DNA from: Ashinkailepas kermadecensis
Lineage: Eukaryota > Arthropoda > Thecostraca > Neolepadidae
DNA length: 64,000 nucleotides
NCBI GenBank assembly: GCA_034440615.1
Contig: JAOTOM010004358.1
Span: forward strand, 124,001 to 188,000
Reading direction: 5' to 3'
Part shown: positions 1-11,470 of the stretch, piece after piece
How positions within the stretch are numbered: position 1 is the stretch's first letter
Layout of the letters: every line of letters starts with the position of its first letter
Made by a program: the position numbers and the translations under genes
Notes under the pieces: model-generated
Databases searched by the model: none
Told to the model about the DNA's origin: nothing
Seen by the model: only the letters and a program-made list of their open reading frames with translations

Positions 1-540
1 AACAAAGGTCATAGAAGATTACTCATCAATAGAAACGATCTATATACATTTGCATATTTTTTAGACATAAGTTGGCTTTTTTAACATCACCCTCCCCCTC
101 CCCTCCACCACACAAAGGATCAGTTTCAGGACGCTCCTGCTCCGGTGAGGGTTGACGCCGGGCTTCACGCCTGTCGTGCTCACCTGTGTTTCCCGCCTCA
201 TCTCGTAGTCATATTTGCATACGTGGCCAAATATCCATACGTTGTATGCAAAGTCTAACTCTAGCAAAGTAAGTATAACGTATATGCCAAGCGTATGTCG
301 CTACCAGAAGAACTTTGCGAGATATGGCTGTTCAATAATCACGTTTTTGAGACCTGTTACAAAATCAGAAAATGTCAATAACTCAAAAACCATACTTTCC
401 ATTGCTCTAATACTCTCAGAATCGTGTTCAGAGGTACAGAAAACCACATAAAGACATGAAGTATAAAAAAAAACAGTGCAACTATGAGCCACAAGGGCCC
501 TTCTTGGTTGCACTTTGTACACTGAACCAGTTGCCCACCA
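1..540. other. Unassigned sequence left of LINE copy A
   Basis: No exon, RNA gene or repeat is recognisable here. Because spen exons begin at 5795 and RRM1 is missing, this is either spen intron or 5' flank. The right end passes into the 3' end of a minus-strand LINE. Confidence 0.5.
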
Positions 541-550
541 AATCTGTCAA

Positions 551-2442
551 TCAACCCTCCCTGGAATACAGAAAAACAAGCCCCCTATTCTTATAATGAT
601 TGTCTATGCCGTTTTTAAAGATGTTCAGTGTGTTGCTACTGACAATTGTTCCTGGCAGCTGGTTCCAGTGTTCTACTACCCTGTTGGTGAAGAAAGACTG
701 TCTTAACTTTGTCCTGCTGTGATTAACTTTAATTTTGAATTGATGACCTCTAATTGCATCATTTCTGTTAAATTCAAACATTTCCCTGATATATCCCTGT
801 TCCTGACCATGAACAAATTTAAAAACCTCTATGAGATCTCCTCTCAGCCTTCTATATCTAAGTGAAAACATATTCAATTTCTTCAATCTTTCCTCATATG
901 CCAGGTTGCCTATACCATTAACCATTTTTGTTGCCCTCTTTTGTACTCTCTCTAAAAGCCAACAATCTTTCTCATAACTAGGGGACCAAGCTTGGACACA
1001 GTATTCCAAATGTGGCCTGTGGCACAGTAAAGCTTCCTGATGACCTCCTCACTTTTGTATGACACATTCCTCTGTATCGCCCCAAGCATTCTTAGTGCCT
1101 TCTTCCTGGCTTCTTTGGTCTGTTCTGATGTCCCCAATTTTGTGTTCAAAATAACACCTAAGTCCTTTTCCTGCTGAGTCACAGATAGTACTTGGCCATC
1201 CATCAAGTATGGCGCCTTCATATGCTGCCTACCTACATGCATGACTTTGCACTTATCAAAATTAAACTTCATTTGCCATTTTTCGGACCACTTCACAAGC
1301 TCGTCTAAGTCGTTCTGCAGCAAAACCTGCTCATTGTGTCCTGCTATTGCCCTAAAGATCTTCAAATCATCCGCATATTTCAAAACCTTACTGCTTAGGC
1401 CACATTCAATGCTATTCACAAATATAATGAACAACAGTGGCCCCAGTACCGACCCCTGAGGGACTCCACTAAGAACATTTTGCCATGATGACTTTGTACC
1501 ATTAAGCACCACTCTCTGCCGTCTATCTGAAAGCCACAACTCAATCCATTTTAGGATGCTACCTGCAATCAATCAATCATATATTGAGGTCTCCATAGTC
1601 CAGGCAATGTAGAAACAAGGCATGTACGTCATGGCTTTTCAGCCCTCTCGTCAAATCACAGTTGAAAATATAAGATCAAATGCCTACTGACCGTAGGCAT
1701 ACCATGGACCTGAAGCTGCATCATTAACCGTCTATGGGGTACCTTGTCAATGGCCTTACTAAAGTCAAGATATGCTACATCAACCTGATTTCCCTGATCA
1801 AATTGTTCTGTAGCAAAATTTAAGAAGTCCAAGAGATTTGTGAGACACGATCTCCCTTTTCTAAACCCATGTTGAGTATCTTGAATCAATCTGTTTCCTT
1901 CCAGAAAACGAACTATTCTATCTTTGATAATTGATTTGAGTACCTTGCAGACTAGGGATGTGAGGCTTACTGGCCTATAATTTTCAACTTTCCCCTTTCT
2001 TGAAAATAGGAACTACATTTGCCCTGTTCCAATCTGTTGGAATTTCATTTTGTGAAACTGATCTACAAAATATTATACTAAGTGGAATTGCCAGTTCCTT
2101 TTCAGCTTCCCGCAATACCCTAGCATAAATTCCATCAGGTCCTGCTGCCTTGTTTGGCTTTATTTTTCTGATATAATTGAAAACAACATCACTATCAATG
2201 AAATCAACATTGTGTATCTGATCACCTGTCACTGAACTGTGGTTCACGGTTGGCAAATTTGTCACATCCTCCACCGTAAACACTGATTTAAACTGCTTGC
2301 TCAGCTCCTCAACCATCTCACCATCCTCACTCAATATAGTCCCATTTACTTCCAGTGGACCAATTGCGCTTGAAACTTTACTTAGCTTGTAGAAACTAAA
2401 GAACTTTTTACTGTCCCCATTACAGTTCCTAGCCAAATCCAA
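551..2442 (-). pseudogene. LINE reverse transcriptase (copy A), broken
   Basis: The reverse transcriptase copies LINE RNA into DNA at the nicked target. It is in four pieces. 1984-2442 is the N-terminal part, with PNKAAGPDGI. 1656-1889 is the finger region, with DTQHGFRKGRSC and YLDFSKA. 952-1572 is the palm, with GVPQGSVLGP (residues 37-46) and the YADD catalytic box (66-69). 551-1009 is the thumb and tail. Frameshifts lie between the pieces, and an unrelated ~120-bp insertion follows the VHGM segment. The YADD aspartates are retained. The gene cannot make a full protein. Confidence 0.88.
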
Positions 2443-2704
2443 TTATTTTGCCCGCCTTGCTGCTCTGGTTTTCTGCTTCACAGCATCTCTAGCTTTTTGA
2501 TACGACCTTAGATTTACGATATTTGAAGCTTCCTTAAATACTCTAAATGCATCTTTCTTAGCCTTAATTGATCTCCTCAAATCTGGTGTAAGCCATGCTG
2601 GCTTTCCTACCCTTCTTTTGCGCCTTTACTTTTGGGGGACATGTCTAATCTGAATTTCCCTCAAGTAAGATTTGAACTTTTCCCACATTTCACAGGCATT
2701 TAAA

Positions 2705-3571
2705 TCAAAAAAAAAATAATTCCGATTTGTTGGCACTTAAAGCCTCTCTCATGGAGTCAAAGTCTGCCCTGTTAAAATTTGGAATCTTTGCCAAGTTATC
2801 CTTGATTGTCCCTGCTATTTGTACCTTAAATCTCACTATGTTATGGTCACTTCTTCCCAGAGTTTCTCCTACAGTCAAGTCTTGAACTAAATCGCTTAAA
2901 TCTGAGAAGACAAGGTCGAAGAATGAGCCCTGCCTGGTTGGTTCCATTACAAACTGGTGTAAGAACAAGTCCTCTTCAAGGCATTTCCTAAACAGTTTAC
3001 ATGATGGGGAGCCAACACCAACATTTTCATATCCTTTTAGATTAAAGTCACCAAGAATAAGGCATTTCCTCTGAAAGTTTCTACTGATTTCCTCACAAAT
3101 CACCTTATCGAGCTCCAGTTGCTGAGAATGTGGCAAGGTTCCTGGTCGATACAAAGCTCCAATCCTCAGTTTATTGCTGTTGCCTATTCCCATAGCAACA
3201 TCAAGCCAAATGGACTCCACAGACACATTTTTTACCCCATCTGCTACTTTCTGAGAACTGTATAAGCTATTCACATAGAGCATTACACCACCCCCTTTCA
3301 CTGCTGGATCCCTATTGCATGAAAACATATTGTATCCCTGTATCTCATAGTCCTGCAAGTTATCCCCAAAATATCCCTCACTGACCCATGCCTCAGTAAT
3401 GCAAACAAAATCTGGTTTCTCCTCACATGTGCCAATTTGCATAAAACTTCCCGGTTGTTGGGTGTTAAAATTGCTTGTTCGCTGGTTGAGCCGGCATGAA
3501 GTGAGCCTGCTCCAGTTGGGGATGCGACGCCCCCGGCACCACGTCTTTCGATGAATGTGATCCGTCTTCAA
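2705..3571 (-). pseudogene. LINE endonuclease domain (copy A)
   Basis: This 288-residue open segment is an EEP-family (exonuclease-endonuclease-phosphatase) nuclease domain, which in LINEs nicks the target DNA to prime reverse transcription. Visible family motifs are the catalytic ITEAW (residues 58-62), a GGGVMLYV strand (about 93-100), LYRPG (140-144), GDFN (174-177) and SDHN (241-244). All the expected acidic and histidine positions are present, so the domain itself looks intact although the element is dead. Its C-terminal end runs into an A/T-rich frameshift near 2705. The N-terminal 30-40 residues have no family resemblance, and the true start is uncertain. Confidence 0.85.
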
Positions 3572-3589
3572 ATGAAATCCGTCCGAGCT

Positions 3590-3775
3590 GCCTGCAGTTG
3601 GTGCGCCCTAAAAGCCCCAATCGTCATTTATAACTTAGCAGTGGTGTAGTGAGCGCTGGTCTCATTTCTCTGTCGCCGTCTGAATATTGGAGATCTGATT
3701 CCAATGTTTGGGCGCAAATGAGCAAGTCTGGTCGAAGCGCCCAAATAACTAACTGAATCCAATATTCTGAATGGT
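3590..3775 (+). mobile_element. SINE tail fragments
   Basis: Two short stretches match the 3' tail seen in other copies of the tRNA-derived SINE: GTGCGCCCTAAAAGCCC near 3600 and GAAGCGCCCAAATAACTAAC near 3735. No tRNA-like head is visible, so these are 5'-truncated or very old copies. Confidence 0.45.
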
Positions 3776-4630
3776 AAGAATATTATGAGTTCAAAAGGCG
3801 AACCCCGGTTGCGAAAGGAGCCCTAGTAGACTCGAAGACATTAGTAAACTTGGTGACTATCTAAAGCTGGCGTGGGGTCGACCAGACAATTCCAGTCGCC
3901 GAATTTCGAGCCATCGGGGTGGAAATAGCATGGGAAGGTGCACTGTGTCGCATGCTGTGTCTGGTGTTCTCGGACAAGGGTGAATGGCCCCAAAAATGGC
4001 AAAGGACCGCTAACCTGCAGCCATCCGTCCTCGAGCGTCACAAGAAATGTTAAAACTTGTTATAAAATAAAGTGGCAACAGCTTGCTGATGGATCTCAAT
4101 CACAGATTCCATCGCTTTTGGTTGCTACCACCAAAAGCGGGAATATAGCGGCCCTGAGTCGTGATAGCGCCACAGGTATCATCAAACGTGCGCATTGACG
4201 ATGCACCCGATTGCCACGGTACCGGACAGAACGAGACTGGCACATGCATGGAACTGACTGACTCTGACTGACTGGGCCTTCGTGCGCACGCTCCATTATG
4301 GTTCGGATCGCAATCGTGGCGCGGAGCGGGCTCGCGCGGCCGGCGGTGACGAGCCGCTGGCGCCGGCGCCCCGTCTGGCGGGTATCCGGCTGTACGGCCG
4401 GCCGGCTTAGAAGCACCGGCAGCGCCACCGCCGGCCGAGGGGCCGTCACACAGCTGTCCAGACGTCATGTCACGGTCGGCTGAGCACGGCTGCGTCACAG
4501 CCGGCCGGAGCCGGCGACCCTGAGACGCGGCACGTGACGGTGCCTGCCGCGCCGCCTGCCGCCTGCCGCCTGCCGCGCCGGCGCCACTGCGTCACAGCTG
4601 CTGCTGCCCGTCATGGCCATCGTGGCCCGT
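3776..4630. other. Unassigned; GC-rich from about 4290
   Basis: There is no recognisable coding exon. The part from about 4290 to 4620 is strongly GC-rich and CpG-rich, with repeated CGCCGG-like and GCCTGCCGCC words. Open frames there reflect base composition and show no family resemblance. Confidence 0.4.
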
Positions 4631-4644
4631 CACTGCTGTTGCGG

Positions 4645-4938
4645 GGCGCCGCGGTAGCTCAGTTGGTGGAGCGTCGGACTCTTGATCGCAAGATTGTGGG
4701 TTCGAATCTGACAACCGACAGCATTATCGAGTCCACCCGCGACTAATCGACGTGAGAGGTTGGCGACGCTATATGACATCAGTTGAATGGGTCGCAAAAT
4801 AGCCCAGGGCTGTCCCTGTACGCCGGCTCCGAATTGTTTCCGCAGCTCGGCTGGAACCAGTGCGGCGCCGCACTGGCGGGAGGGGGCGGGAGGGGTGACC
4901 TAGCGGTTGAATGCGTTGTAAAAGAACCCAAGGTTCTT
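4645..4938 (+). mobile_element. Full-length tRNA-derived SINE (long form)
   Basis: This is a complete SINE insertion of 294 bp. It is bounded by a perfect 14-bp direct repeat CACTGCTGTTGCGG (4631-4644 and 4939-4952), the expected target-site duplication. The head resembles a tRNA, with an A box TAGCTCAGTTGG (4655-4666) and a B box GGTTCGAATC (4699-4708). These form an internal RNA polymerase III promoter. The body carries a family core (GTGAGAGGTTGGCGACGCTA near 4753) and the 3' end is GTAAAAGAACCCAAGGTTCTT-like. The acceptor stem does not pair, so it is not a working tRNA gene. Confidence 0.88.
4655..4708 (+). promoter_or_regulatory. Internal pol III promoter (A and B boxes) of the SINE
   Basis: The A box TAGCTCAGTTGG and B box GGTTCGAATC are at near-consensus sequence and about 32 bp apart, as in a tRNA gene. 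They would drive transcription of the SINE by RNA polymerase III. Confidence 0.75.
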
Positions 4939-4952
4939 CACTGCTGTTGCGG

Positions 4953-5794
4953 TCCGTTATGGCCGGTGTCCGTCACTGGGCTAGTTTAGTATCACGCATG
5001 TGGCGTTGAATGGAGCGAATCGACTTACAACACTCGTCCCCTCCCTGCCCTTCGAAGGTCGGATATAGGCAGCTGTATATTTGGCTGGCGGCCGGACCGT
5101 GGGTTGGCTCCGACTGCCCACCTCCCGGGCTGACTCAACGTGTTGACATCAGAAAACCTTTGTGAAAATGGCTCAACTTGAAACATTGTCACCCTAAGTT
5201 AAGTATATTTTCTTTTTTTTACATATATATCCTTCGCTGGTTCGTATCAATTCTACCCGAGAGGTCTACCATTTACTAGATACAGCCAAGTTACCTTGAC
5301 ATCCTGGTTTCCCGGTGGCGGACGGGTAGTAGTTGTCTGACCGCTGTCCTGGAGCGGGGCTGGGGTGGCACCACCTGTTGTGGACTAGGTCCTGCCGGTA
5401 CGGTGTGACGGACGGGAAGTCGTCTGATCGCTGATCTGATCTGGGGTGGGGTGGGGCGGGGGTGGCACCACCTGCGTGGACTGGACGTGCAGCGGGGTGA
5501 TACGCCGCCGAGACAATATTTGTGGAATTGCTGCTGTTTCGGTCGGGGTTATACAGCTTCATTCGTATATTCCGATGTCATACTGACAGATTCACCGCAT
5601 ATCTGGTTTGGTTGTCATGTTCATGCTGCATTTTATGTGAAGAATTACATGTAGCCCTAGCTGTACGTATCCGTCCGTTCACCAACCCACCTATGCGTCC
5701 GCTTGCCCACCCACCTATCGGTCCGCTCGCCCACCCACCTATCGGTCCGCCCGTCCGTCGGCATATGTGTAACGTGGTGTGTTTGTGTCGACAG
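4953..5794 (+). other. Sequence upstream of the first recognised spen exon
   Basis: This is non-coding. A ~24-bp unit (CCCACCCACCTATCGGTCCG and variants) is repeated about three times at 5685-5755. The interval ends in GTGTTTGTGTCGACAG, a plausible 3' splice site for the exon that begins at 5795. Confidence 0.5.
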
Positions 5795-5980
5795 AGGTCA
5801 AGGGTCGCGCTACCGCGGCCCGGGCTGGTATGGCGGCGAGCTGGGCCGGTTCGGTGGCGACATGTATGTCGGTGACCGGTCGCCGGGCGTCGGCAAGGCG
5901 CTGGCGCGGCGTGGTTCGCCGGCCGCGCTGCAGCACGCGCGTGTCACCATCAACAACAACAAGGCCGCCCAGCCAAAACG
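5795..5980 (+). CDS. spen: spen exon: basic/Gly-rich linker after RRM1
   Basis: This 186-bp open segment is bounded by GTCGACAG before and CG|GTGAGAG after. It encodes a tyrosine-, glycine- and arginine-rich stretch (SRYRGPGWYGGELGRFGGD) ending in NNNKAAQPKR. It starts with one base completing a codon and ends two bases into the next. That phase fits the Arg-Ser exon at 10930, forming CG|G for arginine. In SPEN proteins a low-complexity basic linker of this kind separates RRM1 from the Arg-Ser region. No exon for RRM1 is visible upstream, so it should lie before position 1. The assignment rests on splice phase, composition and position, not on a strong domain. An alternative acceptor two bases downstream is possible. 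Confidence 0.65.
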
Positions 5981-7611
5981 GTGAGAGCTCTGCCGCCGGC
6001 TGGTGGTCGCCGGGCGGTCCGACGCTGTGCCTTTGGCAGCTGGACTGCTCGCGTGGTGTTGCTGCGCGTCGCTGAAGGCGGGAACGGGTGGCCGGTCGGG
6101 CGTCCGTCAGATCCAAGGACAATATTAAGGGATATTGGATTTATTCGCCAATTTTGTCGTGCGACGCCCATAGGAGTGATGTCCACTTTGCAGATATTGG
6201 GGATCTACAGCCTGCTTCGCCTAGCGGGGAGCCTATGCCCACCTCTCGATCTGACCAAACCGAACGTCAGGCACTGAAATATTTCCTGGATGTATGGCCG
6301 ATGGGTACTTATTTCAGCTGAAATACTAATCAGTGGTGTTGGCATAAATTTGTCATGTGATTCCATGTAAGATACCTCCAGCCTGCTGTGCGTTTTTGCA
6401 TTGCGATTGCCGTTCCTTTGCGGTGAAGCTGGGTGACTCAACGGCTTGTCCAAATTCGGAATCTAAATCGTCGGTGCCAATTCTGAGTCGGTCAAATATA
6501 AGCAGGTCACTGACCGAAGACAGCAGGATCTCGAAACATACCTCTAAAGCAGACATCTGTGTGAAAGGGGTGGACGTTGGCCCCGACTGGGAAGGTCAGT
6601 TGACAACTGGCCCGATAAGGCCAGGGCCGAGTTACCGGGGCGGCCGTGTCGGTGCATTGACAGCACGTCAGGCTTTTGGTTAAAGTTCTGCCGTTGAACT
6701 GAAATTCACGGATCGGATGGTGAGGCCAGGGTTCACGTAAAAAGGTGTGCTTATCGATAGGGCCCAGATCCATAAAGACACCCCAGCAGGAATTCGGACT
6801 AAATTTGTATGCCAAAATTGACAGAAAAATATTCGTCGCAAAGTGAATATCGCGAGTTCCCGTCCACAGACCAGCTGCATTCTTGTTCCCCGTAATTGCA
6901 TCGTAAATTGGCACTGCCCCTGAGTAAAATGTCAACACAGCACCACTGCATCAAGACGCTTCGCTGTGCGGAGGGAATGAAACACGGTAGCTCACAAGTC
7001 TCCGACCGCAACCACATGTGCACACAATGACCATGATGGTCGCTGCGTCCTACGACCCCAAACAGCGGCCATTACGGTAGGGCTCTTTTGGACCTAAATC
7101 TGTAGATGATTCGGTAAATGGTACCGCTGTGAGAAAGCCGGTGACTTCTTGCCAATTTGTGTCCTCCTGGATCCGCCCTTGACATGATTAGGTTCAGAAT
7201 AAGCATTTATGTAGGTGAGCAAGGTAGTATGAGTAGTCTAATTCCAAATTATCATTTGAATAATAAAGCAATGCAAATATTTAGATACATGCAACATGCA
7301 TGTTCATGAATTTTCAGCCCCAAAAAATTGTCGGAGGTGCCTCCCAATATTCGCTCCTGGACCCGCCTCTGTTATAGTTGCGACATTAAAATTTTGGAAC
7401 ACAGTAGAACAAAGTGTATGTATCATGTAAGATGTATGTATAGCAGGCTGTTAATAATCGCCATCGATAACCACACATGTCCGCACGATCGCTAAGCACT
7501 CGTTCATAAGTGAAGATTTCGGGACGCTGCTGAAAAAAAAACCTATTCCGGAATGTTCAGCATCCAGAACACTATCCTGTCTAGAAACAAGCTATCCTTT
7601 TCCGTACTCTG
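5981..7611 (+). other. spen intron, first part
   Basis: The donor GTGAGAG starts this intron. No repeats or exons are recognised. Base composition falls from GC-rich near the exon to about average. Confidence 0.5.
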
Positions 7612-7625
7612 AGGTACACTGGTGC

Positions 7626-7785
7626 GGGGACGAGTGGTCTAGGGGTAAGATGCTCGTCTCACAATCGAAAGATTGTGGGTTCGAGTCTCACCTGTCGCTA
7701 CTCTTCGTCCGCGACCAATCGGCGTGAGAGATTGGCGACACTACATGACTCAACGGTCGACGTGTCGTAAAACCAATAACTAACC
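7626..7785 (+). mobile_element. tRNA-derived SINE (short form) with target duplication
   Basis: This 160-bp insertion is flanked by a perfect 14-bp repeat AGGTACACTGGTGC (7612-7625 and 7786-7799). The head carries a tRNA-like A box (AGTGGTCTAGGGGTAAG) and B box (GGTTCGAGTCTC), and the middle shares the GTGAGAGATTGGCGACACTA core with the copy at 4645. The tail is different, CGTGTCGTAAAACCAATAAC, so this is a shorter subfamily. Confidence 0.87.
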
Positions 7786-7799
7786 AGGTACACTGGTGC

Positions 7800-9050
7800 T
7801 GTTTCAAAGCTGAAAACTTAGTGCAGTTTGATCCAAAAGTATTCGAACCTGTGGGTTGTTGAGCCCAGACTTCCTTCCAGTAATAAGCCACGGCAGTTTT
7901 TTTTCTTTTGTAGCTGGACCGATATTTTGTGCTTTTAAATTTATTTTCGTTGACCGGTTATTTTAGTCCCATTATTCTCGAATTGCAAACCGGAATTAGG
8001 CACATAAAAAAAACACGCTGAGCGCACGGTACAGTTATCAGCTGGAGTCTGAATACATAGAGAACTGTGGTAGGCACTATTTCCGCTATCGGGATCCTCT
8101 ATCAAATATCGAGCACACATCCTACATTTGAATGCATTGTGACGGATTGTCCACATTTGCTACTTAGCTCCTTTCTAATTTCTGATCCTTTCGGTTTCAC
8201 TCGTTTCTGAAATTCCTGTACTTTGGACGAAAGATGAACACAAAAGGTGCGTGTCTGCGGGTTTCCAAGAGCGAGCGGTTGTTATCGATCCACAAGTGCC
8301 CCTGTATCGGCGTGGTGCCTGATTATGTCTGCATCATGGGAGCCCCATGGCTCATCTATTTCCCCAGTCCAGCCCCCTACTGGCGCCGTACGCCGGCTCG
8401 CCATGCTGGAGCCAGGCGCGTGGCGTCCGTCTCGATTGTCCGCCGTTTGCAGTGCTGGACGAGTTAACCGCCGACGGTAGGCCGTCGTGAGCGGTGTACA
8501 AAATAAGGCGTTCGGTGCGCCCTCGATCGCAGCCATGCGTTCCATCGTGCGGGGTGTGCGCAGGTGGTGTCTCGAAGGCTCGGTGGACGCTGTGCGATTG
8601 GCGCGACCATGGCCGCGCAGAAGCTGGCCGTCTGGCGCGCCGGTTGTAACTGGATTCGAACGCACGCGCTGCAATATGACTGCCCAAGCTACGTAATAGA
8701 TAGCCAACTTAAGTGAAAGGACGTGTCTGGACATCGCCGGTGATTGCATTTGTTGAAGTGTTCGCCCAGCTGTTACGTGCCGGTGAAGATTTACTTGCAG
8801 CACTTCGGCGAACGGTCGCCTCCAGCGGTACCTGTTGTAATGTAATGTAATGTAATTTATTTCGGATCCGAGCGGGGGTTTTCAGTTTCCGTTACAGAAG
8901 TGCTCTAATGTGCAGCACAAACCATAATCACGAGCATACACGATAACAACGAGTGGCATCACAGTGCTGATGTAAGCGATGTTCCGGAGGCCGGAAATTA
9001 GAGCCCGGACATGCGCTGGTCCTGAGCCGAGCCTGGCCGTGCCGATCCCA
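7800..9050 (+). other. spen intron, no recognised feature; short (TGTAA)n
   Basis: No exon is recognisable. A (TGTAA)4 tract sits at 8835-8855 next to TTTATTTCGG. It could be the 3' tail of a minus-strand retroelement, but no coding part is visible. Confidence 0.4.
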
Positions 9051-9056
9051 AGCCGT

Positions 9057-10145
9057 GATCGCTGTGCTGGCCTCCAGCCGTACCCGCTGTGCTGGTCCCG
9101 TTGTGCCGGTCCCTAGCCGTGATCGCTGTGCTGGCCTCCAGCCGTACCCGCTGTGCTGGTCCCGTTGTGCCGGTCCCTAGCCGTGATCGCTGTGCTGGCC
9201 TCCAGCCGTACCCGCTGTGCTGGTCCCGTTGTGCCGGTCCCTAGCCGTGATCGCTGTGCTGGCCTCCAGCCGTACCCGCTGTGCTGGTCCCGTTGTGCCG
9301 ATCCCTAGCCGTGATCGCTGTGCTGGCCTCCAGCCGTACCCGCTGTGCTGGTCCCGTTGTGCCGGTCCCTAGCCGTGATCGCTGTGCTGGCCTCCAGCCG
9401 TACCCGCTGTGCTGGTCCCGTTGTGCCGGTCCCTAGCCGTGATCGCTGTGCTGGCCTCCAGCCGTACCCGCTGTGCTGGTCCCGTTGTGCCGGTCCCCAG
9501 CCGTGCCCGCTGTGCTGGCCCCCAGCCGTGATCGCTGTGCCGGTCCCCAGCCGTGATCGCTGTGCCGGTCCCCAGCCGTGCCCGCTGTGCCGGTCCCCAG
9601 CCGTGCCCGCTGTGCTGGTCCCCAGCCGTGCCCGCTGTGCCGGTCCCCAGCCGTGCCCGCTGTGCCGGTCCCCAGCCGTGATCGCTGTGCCGGTCCCCAG
9701 CCGTGCCCGCTGTGCTGGTCCCCAGCCGTGCCCGCTGTGCTGGTCCCCAGCCGTGATCGCTGTGCCGGTCCCCAGCCGTGCCCGCTGTGCCGGTCCCCAG
9801 CCGTGCCCGCTGTGCTGGTCCCCAGCCGTGCCCGCTGTGCCGGTCCCCAGCCGTGCCCACTGTGCTGGCCCCCAGCCGTGATCGCTGTGCCGGTCCCCAG
9901 CCGTGCCCGCTGTGCCGGTCCCCAGCCGTGATCGCTGTGCCGGTCCCCAGCCGTGCCCGCTGTGCCGGTCCCCAGCCGTGATCGCTGTGCTGGTCCCCAG
10001 CCGTGCCCGCTGTGCCGGTCCCCAGCCGTGCCCACTGTGCTGGCCCCCAGCCGTGATCGCTGTGCCGGTCCCCAGCCGTGCCCGCTGTGCCGGTCCCCAG
10101 CCGTGCCCGCTGTGCCGGTCCCCAGCCGTGATCGCTGTGCCGGCC
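9057..10145. repeat. Two-tier minisatellite: 64-bp units, then 25-bp units
   Basis: From 9057 to about 9500 the period is 64 bp (the word GATCGCTGTGCTGGCCTCC recurs every 64 bp, 6-7 copies, nearly identical). From about 9500 to 10145 it changes to a 25-bp unit, CCCCAGCCGTGCCCGCTGTG plus CCGGT, with about 25 copies. The 25-bp units alternate irregularly between GCCCGC and GATCGC variants. The 64-bp unit is built from relatives of the 25-bp unit. Long open frames on both strands come only from the stop-free repeat. Confidence 0.95.
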
Positions 10146-10929
10146 CCCCACCGGAGGCTGGCTGCACGGCTGCATGACCCCGTCCGTGAAATGCCAAGGA
10201 CGATGCAGCGCCGTGTCGTTAAGCCGTCTCATGTGTTAATCACGTGACGATGCGCCCGGAAGGCAGCCGCCATTAATCGGTGCGGAATTTATCGTTCGCG
10301 TCAGGTGCACGTGCTGCGCATGCGCGGTTTGCACGCGTGTGCAGTTCATTTGTCTGCAGGATCGTTGGCGACGAAGTTTCTTCAGTGTTGCCCGACCAGC
10401 GTGGAATGTCTTTTTCCCGCCGCGTGTAAATGCTGGCAGAAATTTGTCACGCTCTTCTCTCTGCGGATGGTGTGCGTACTATGGCAAGGTCGTCCCTCGC
10501 TCGTCGTGTGCCTGTTGTTTTCGTTCCTGTTGTTTCCGTTCCTGTACTCATAGCCATCGGTGCCTGTGTCGCTGTGCCCGCCCTATCTTGACCCGGGCCG
10601 GTTTCGCCCATTCCTGACCCACACGGTCTCCCGTTGTCCGCATATCGGCGGCGTCACAAGCTAATGGCGCATCTGTTGACACGGAGTGGGACTAGCTGTG
10701 TGTTGCATGGGCTCAACTCTCGCCTCCTACCCTTACCATCGGGTCTAATATCGGTACTCTAGCGGCCAGTACCGCCACTGGTGCACCAGCACAGCCTCAC
10801 CGACCGTGTGTCGGCCAGTACCGCCGACCGTGTGTCGGCCAGTACCACCGACCGTGTGTCTGCCAGTACCGTGTAGCCGTCGCAGTCGGCGCACCCCAGG
10901 CTCGCAATAACCGACGGACGGTGCCGCAG
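10146..10929 (+). other. spen intron end before the Arg-Ser exon
   Basis: The sequence is mostly unique. A 24-bp unit (CAGTACCGCCGACCGTGTGT) is repeated three times at 10788-10866. The proposed acceptor is GGACGGTGCCGCAG at the end of this interval. The pyrimidine tract is weak, and other CAGs at about 10876 and 10899 are alternatives. Confidence 0.5.
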
Positions 10930-11076
10930 GTCGGGCAGCGGCTCCGGCTCCGAGTCGCGCTCACACTCGCGCTCGTCCAGCCGGTCGCGCTCGTCGGCCA
11001 CCAGCCGCAGCTCGTCCAGCAGCAGTCGCTCGTCGCGCTCGCGATCAGGCTCGCGCTCCAAGTCTCGCTCGCCCAG
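10930..11076 (+). CDS. spen: spen exon: Arg-Ser-rich domain
   Basis: This 147-bp segment encodes an uninterrupted serine/arginine-rich peptide, beginning SGSGSGSESRSHSRSSSRS and ending RSKSRSPR. It is bounded by a CAG acceptor and the strong donor CAG|GTGAGT. It begins by completing CG|G from the exon at 5980. It ends in AG, which pairs with the G opening the exon at 40863 to give arginine, so both junctions agree. SPEN proteins carry an Arg-Ser/serine tract just before RRM2, and this is where it would be expected. Arg-Ser segments act in nuclear localisation and protein-protein contacts with splicing and transcription factors. The low complexity means the assignment depends on phase and position. 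Further exons between here and 40863 cannot be ruled out. Confidence 0.72.
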
Positions 11077-11176
11077 GTGAGTTTTAGTTCCCGTCAGCTC
11101 CGTGGTGCTTGCGTGTGCCGCCGTCTAGCTGGCTGCATATGTATGTGTAACCATAACTGTCTGTCTGTGTCTGCCT

Positions 11177-11460
<284 letters not shown>

Positions 11461-11470
<10 letters not shown>

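Larger units (their letters stand above)
540..3575 (-). mobile_element. Decayed CR1/jockey-like LINE, copy A
   Basis: This is a non-LTR retrotransposon lying on the minus strand. Read from 3575 down to 540 it shows, in order, an apurinic-type endonuclease, a reverse transcriptase and the C-terminal tail ending in the motif YRRLRGDLIEV, typical of CR1/jockey/Rex-type elements. The reading frame is broken by several frameshifts, and about 120 bp of unrelated sequence (about 1575-1700) separates two halves of the reverse transcriptase. There is no obvious poly-A tail. It is closely related in layout to the copy at 18480-21410. The clade assignment is by general resemblance only. Confidence 0.85.

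Noticed and set aside
4651..4715. A functional tRNA gene
   Set aside because: A and B boxes are good but the acceptor stem halves do not pair, and the sequence continues into a SINE body flanked by a target duplication.
9345..10247. Pro/Ala/Val- and Gly/Thr-rich frames of up to 287 codons
   Set aside because: They are translations of the 25-bp minisatellite in overlapping frames.
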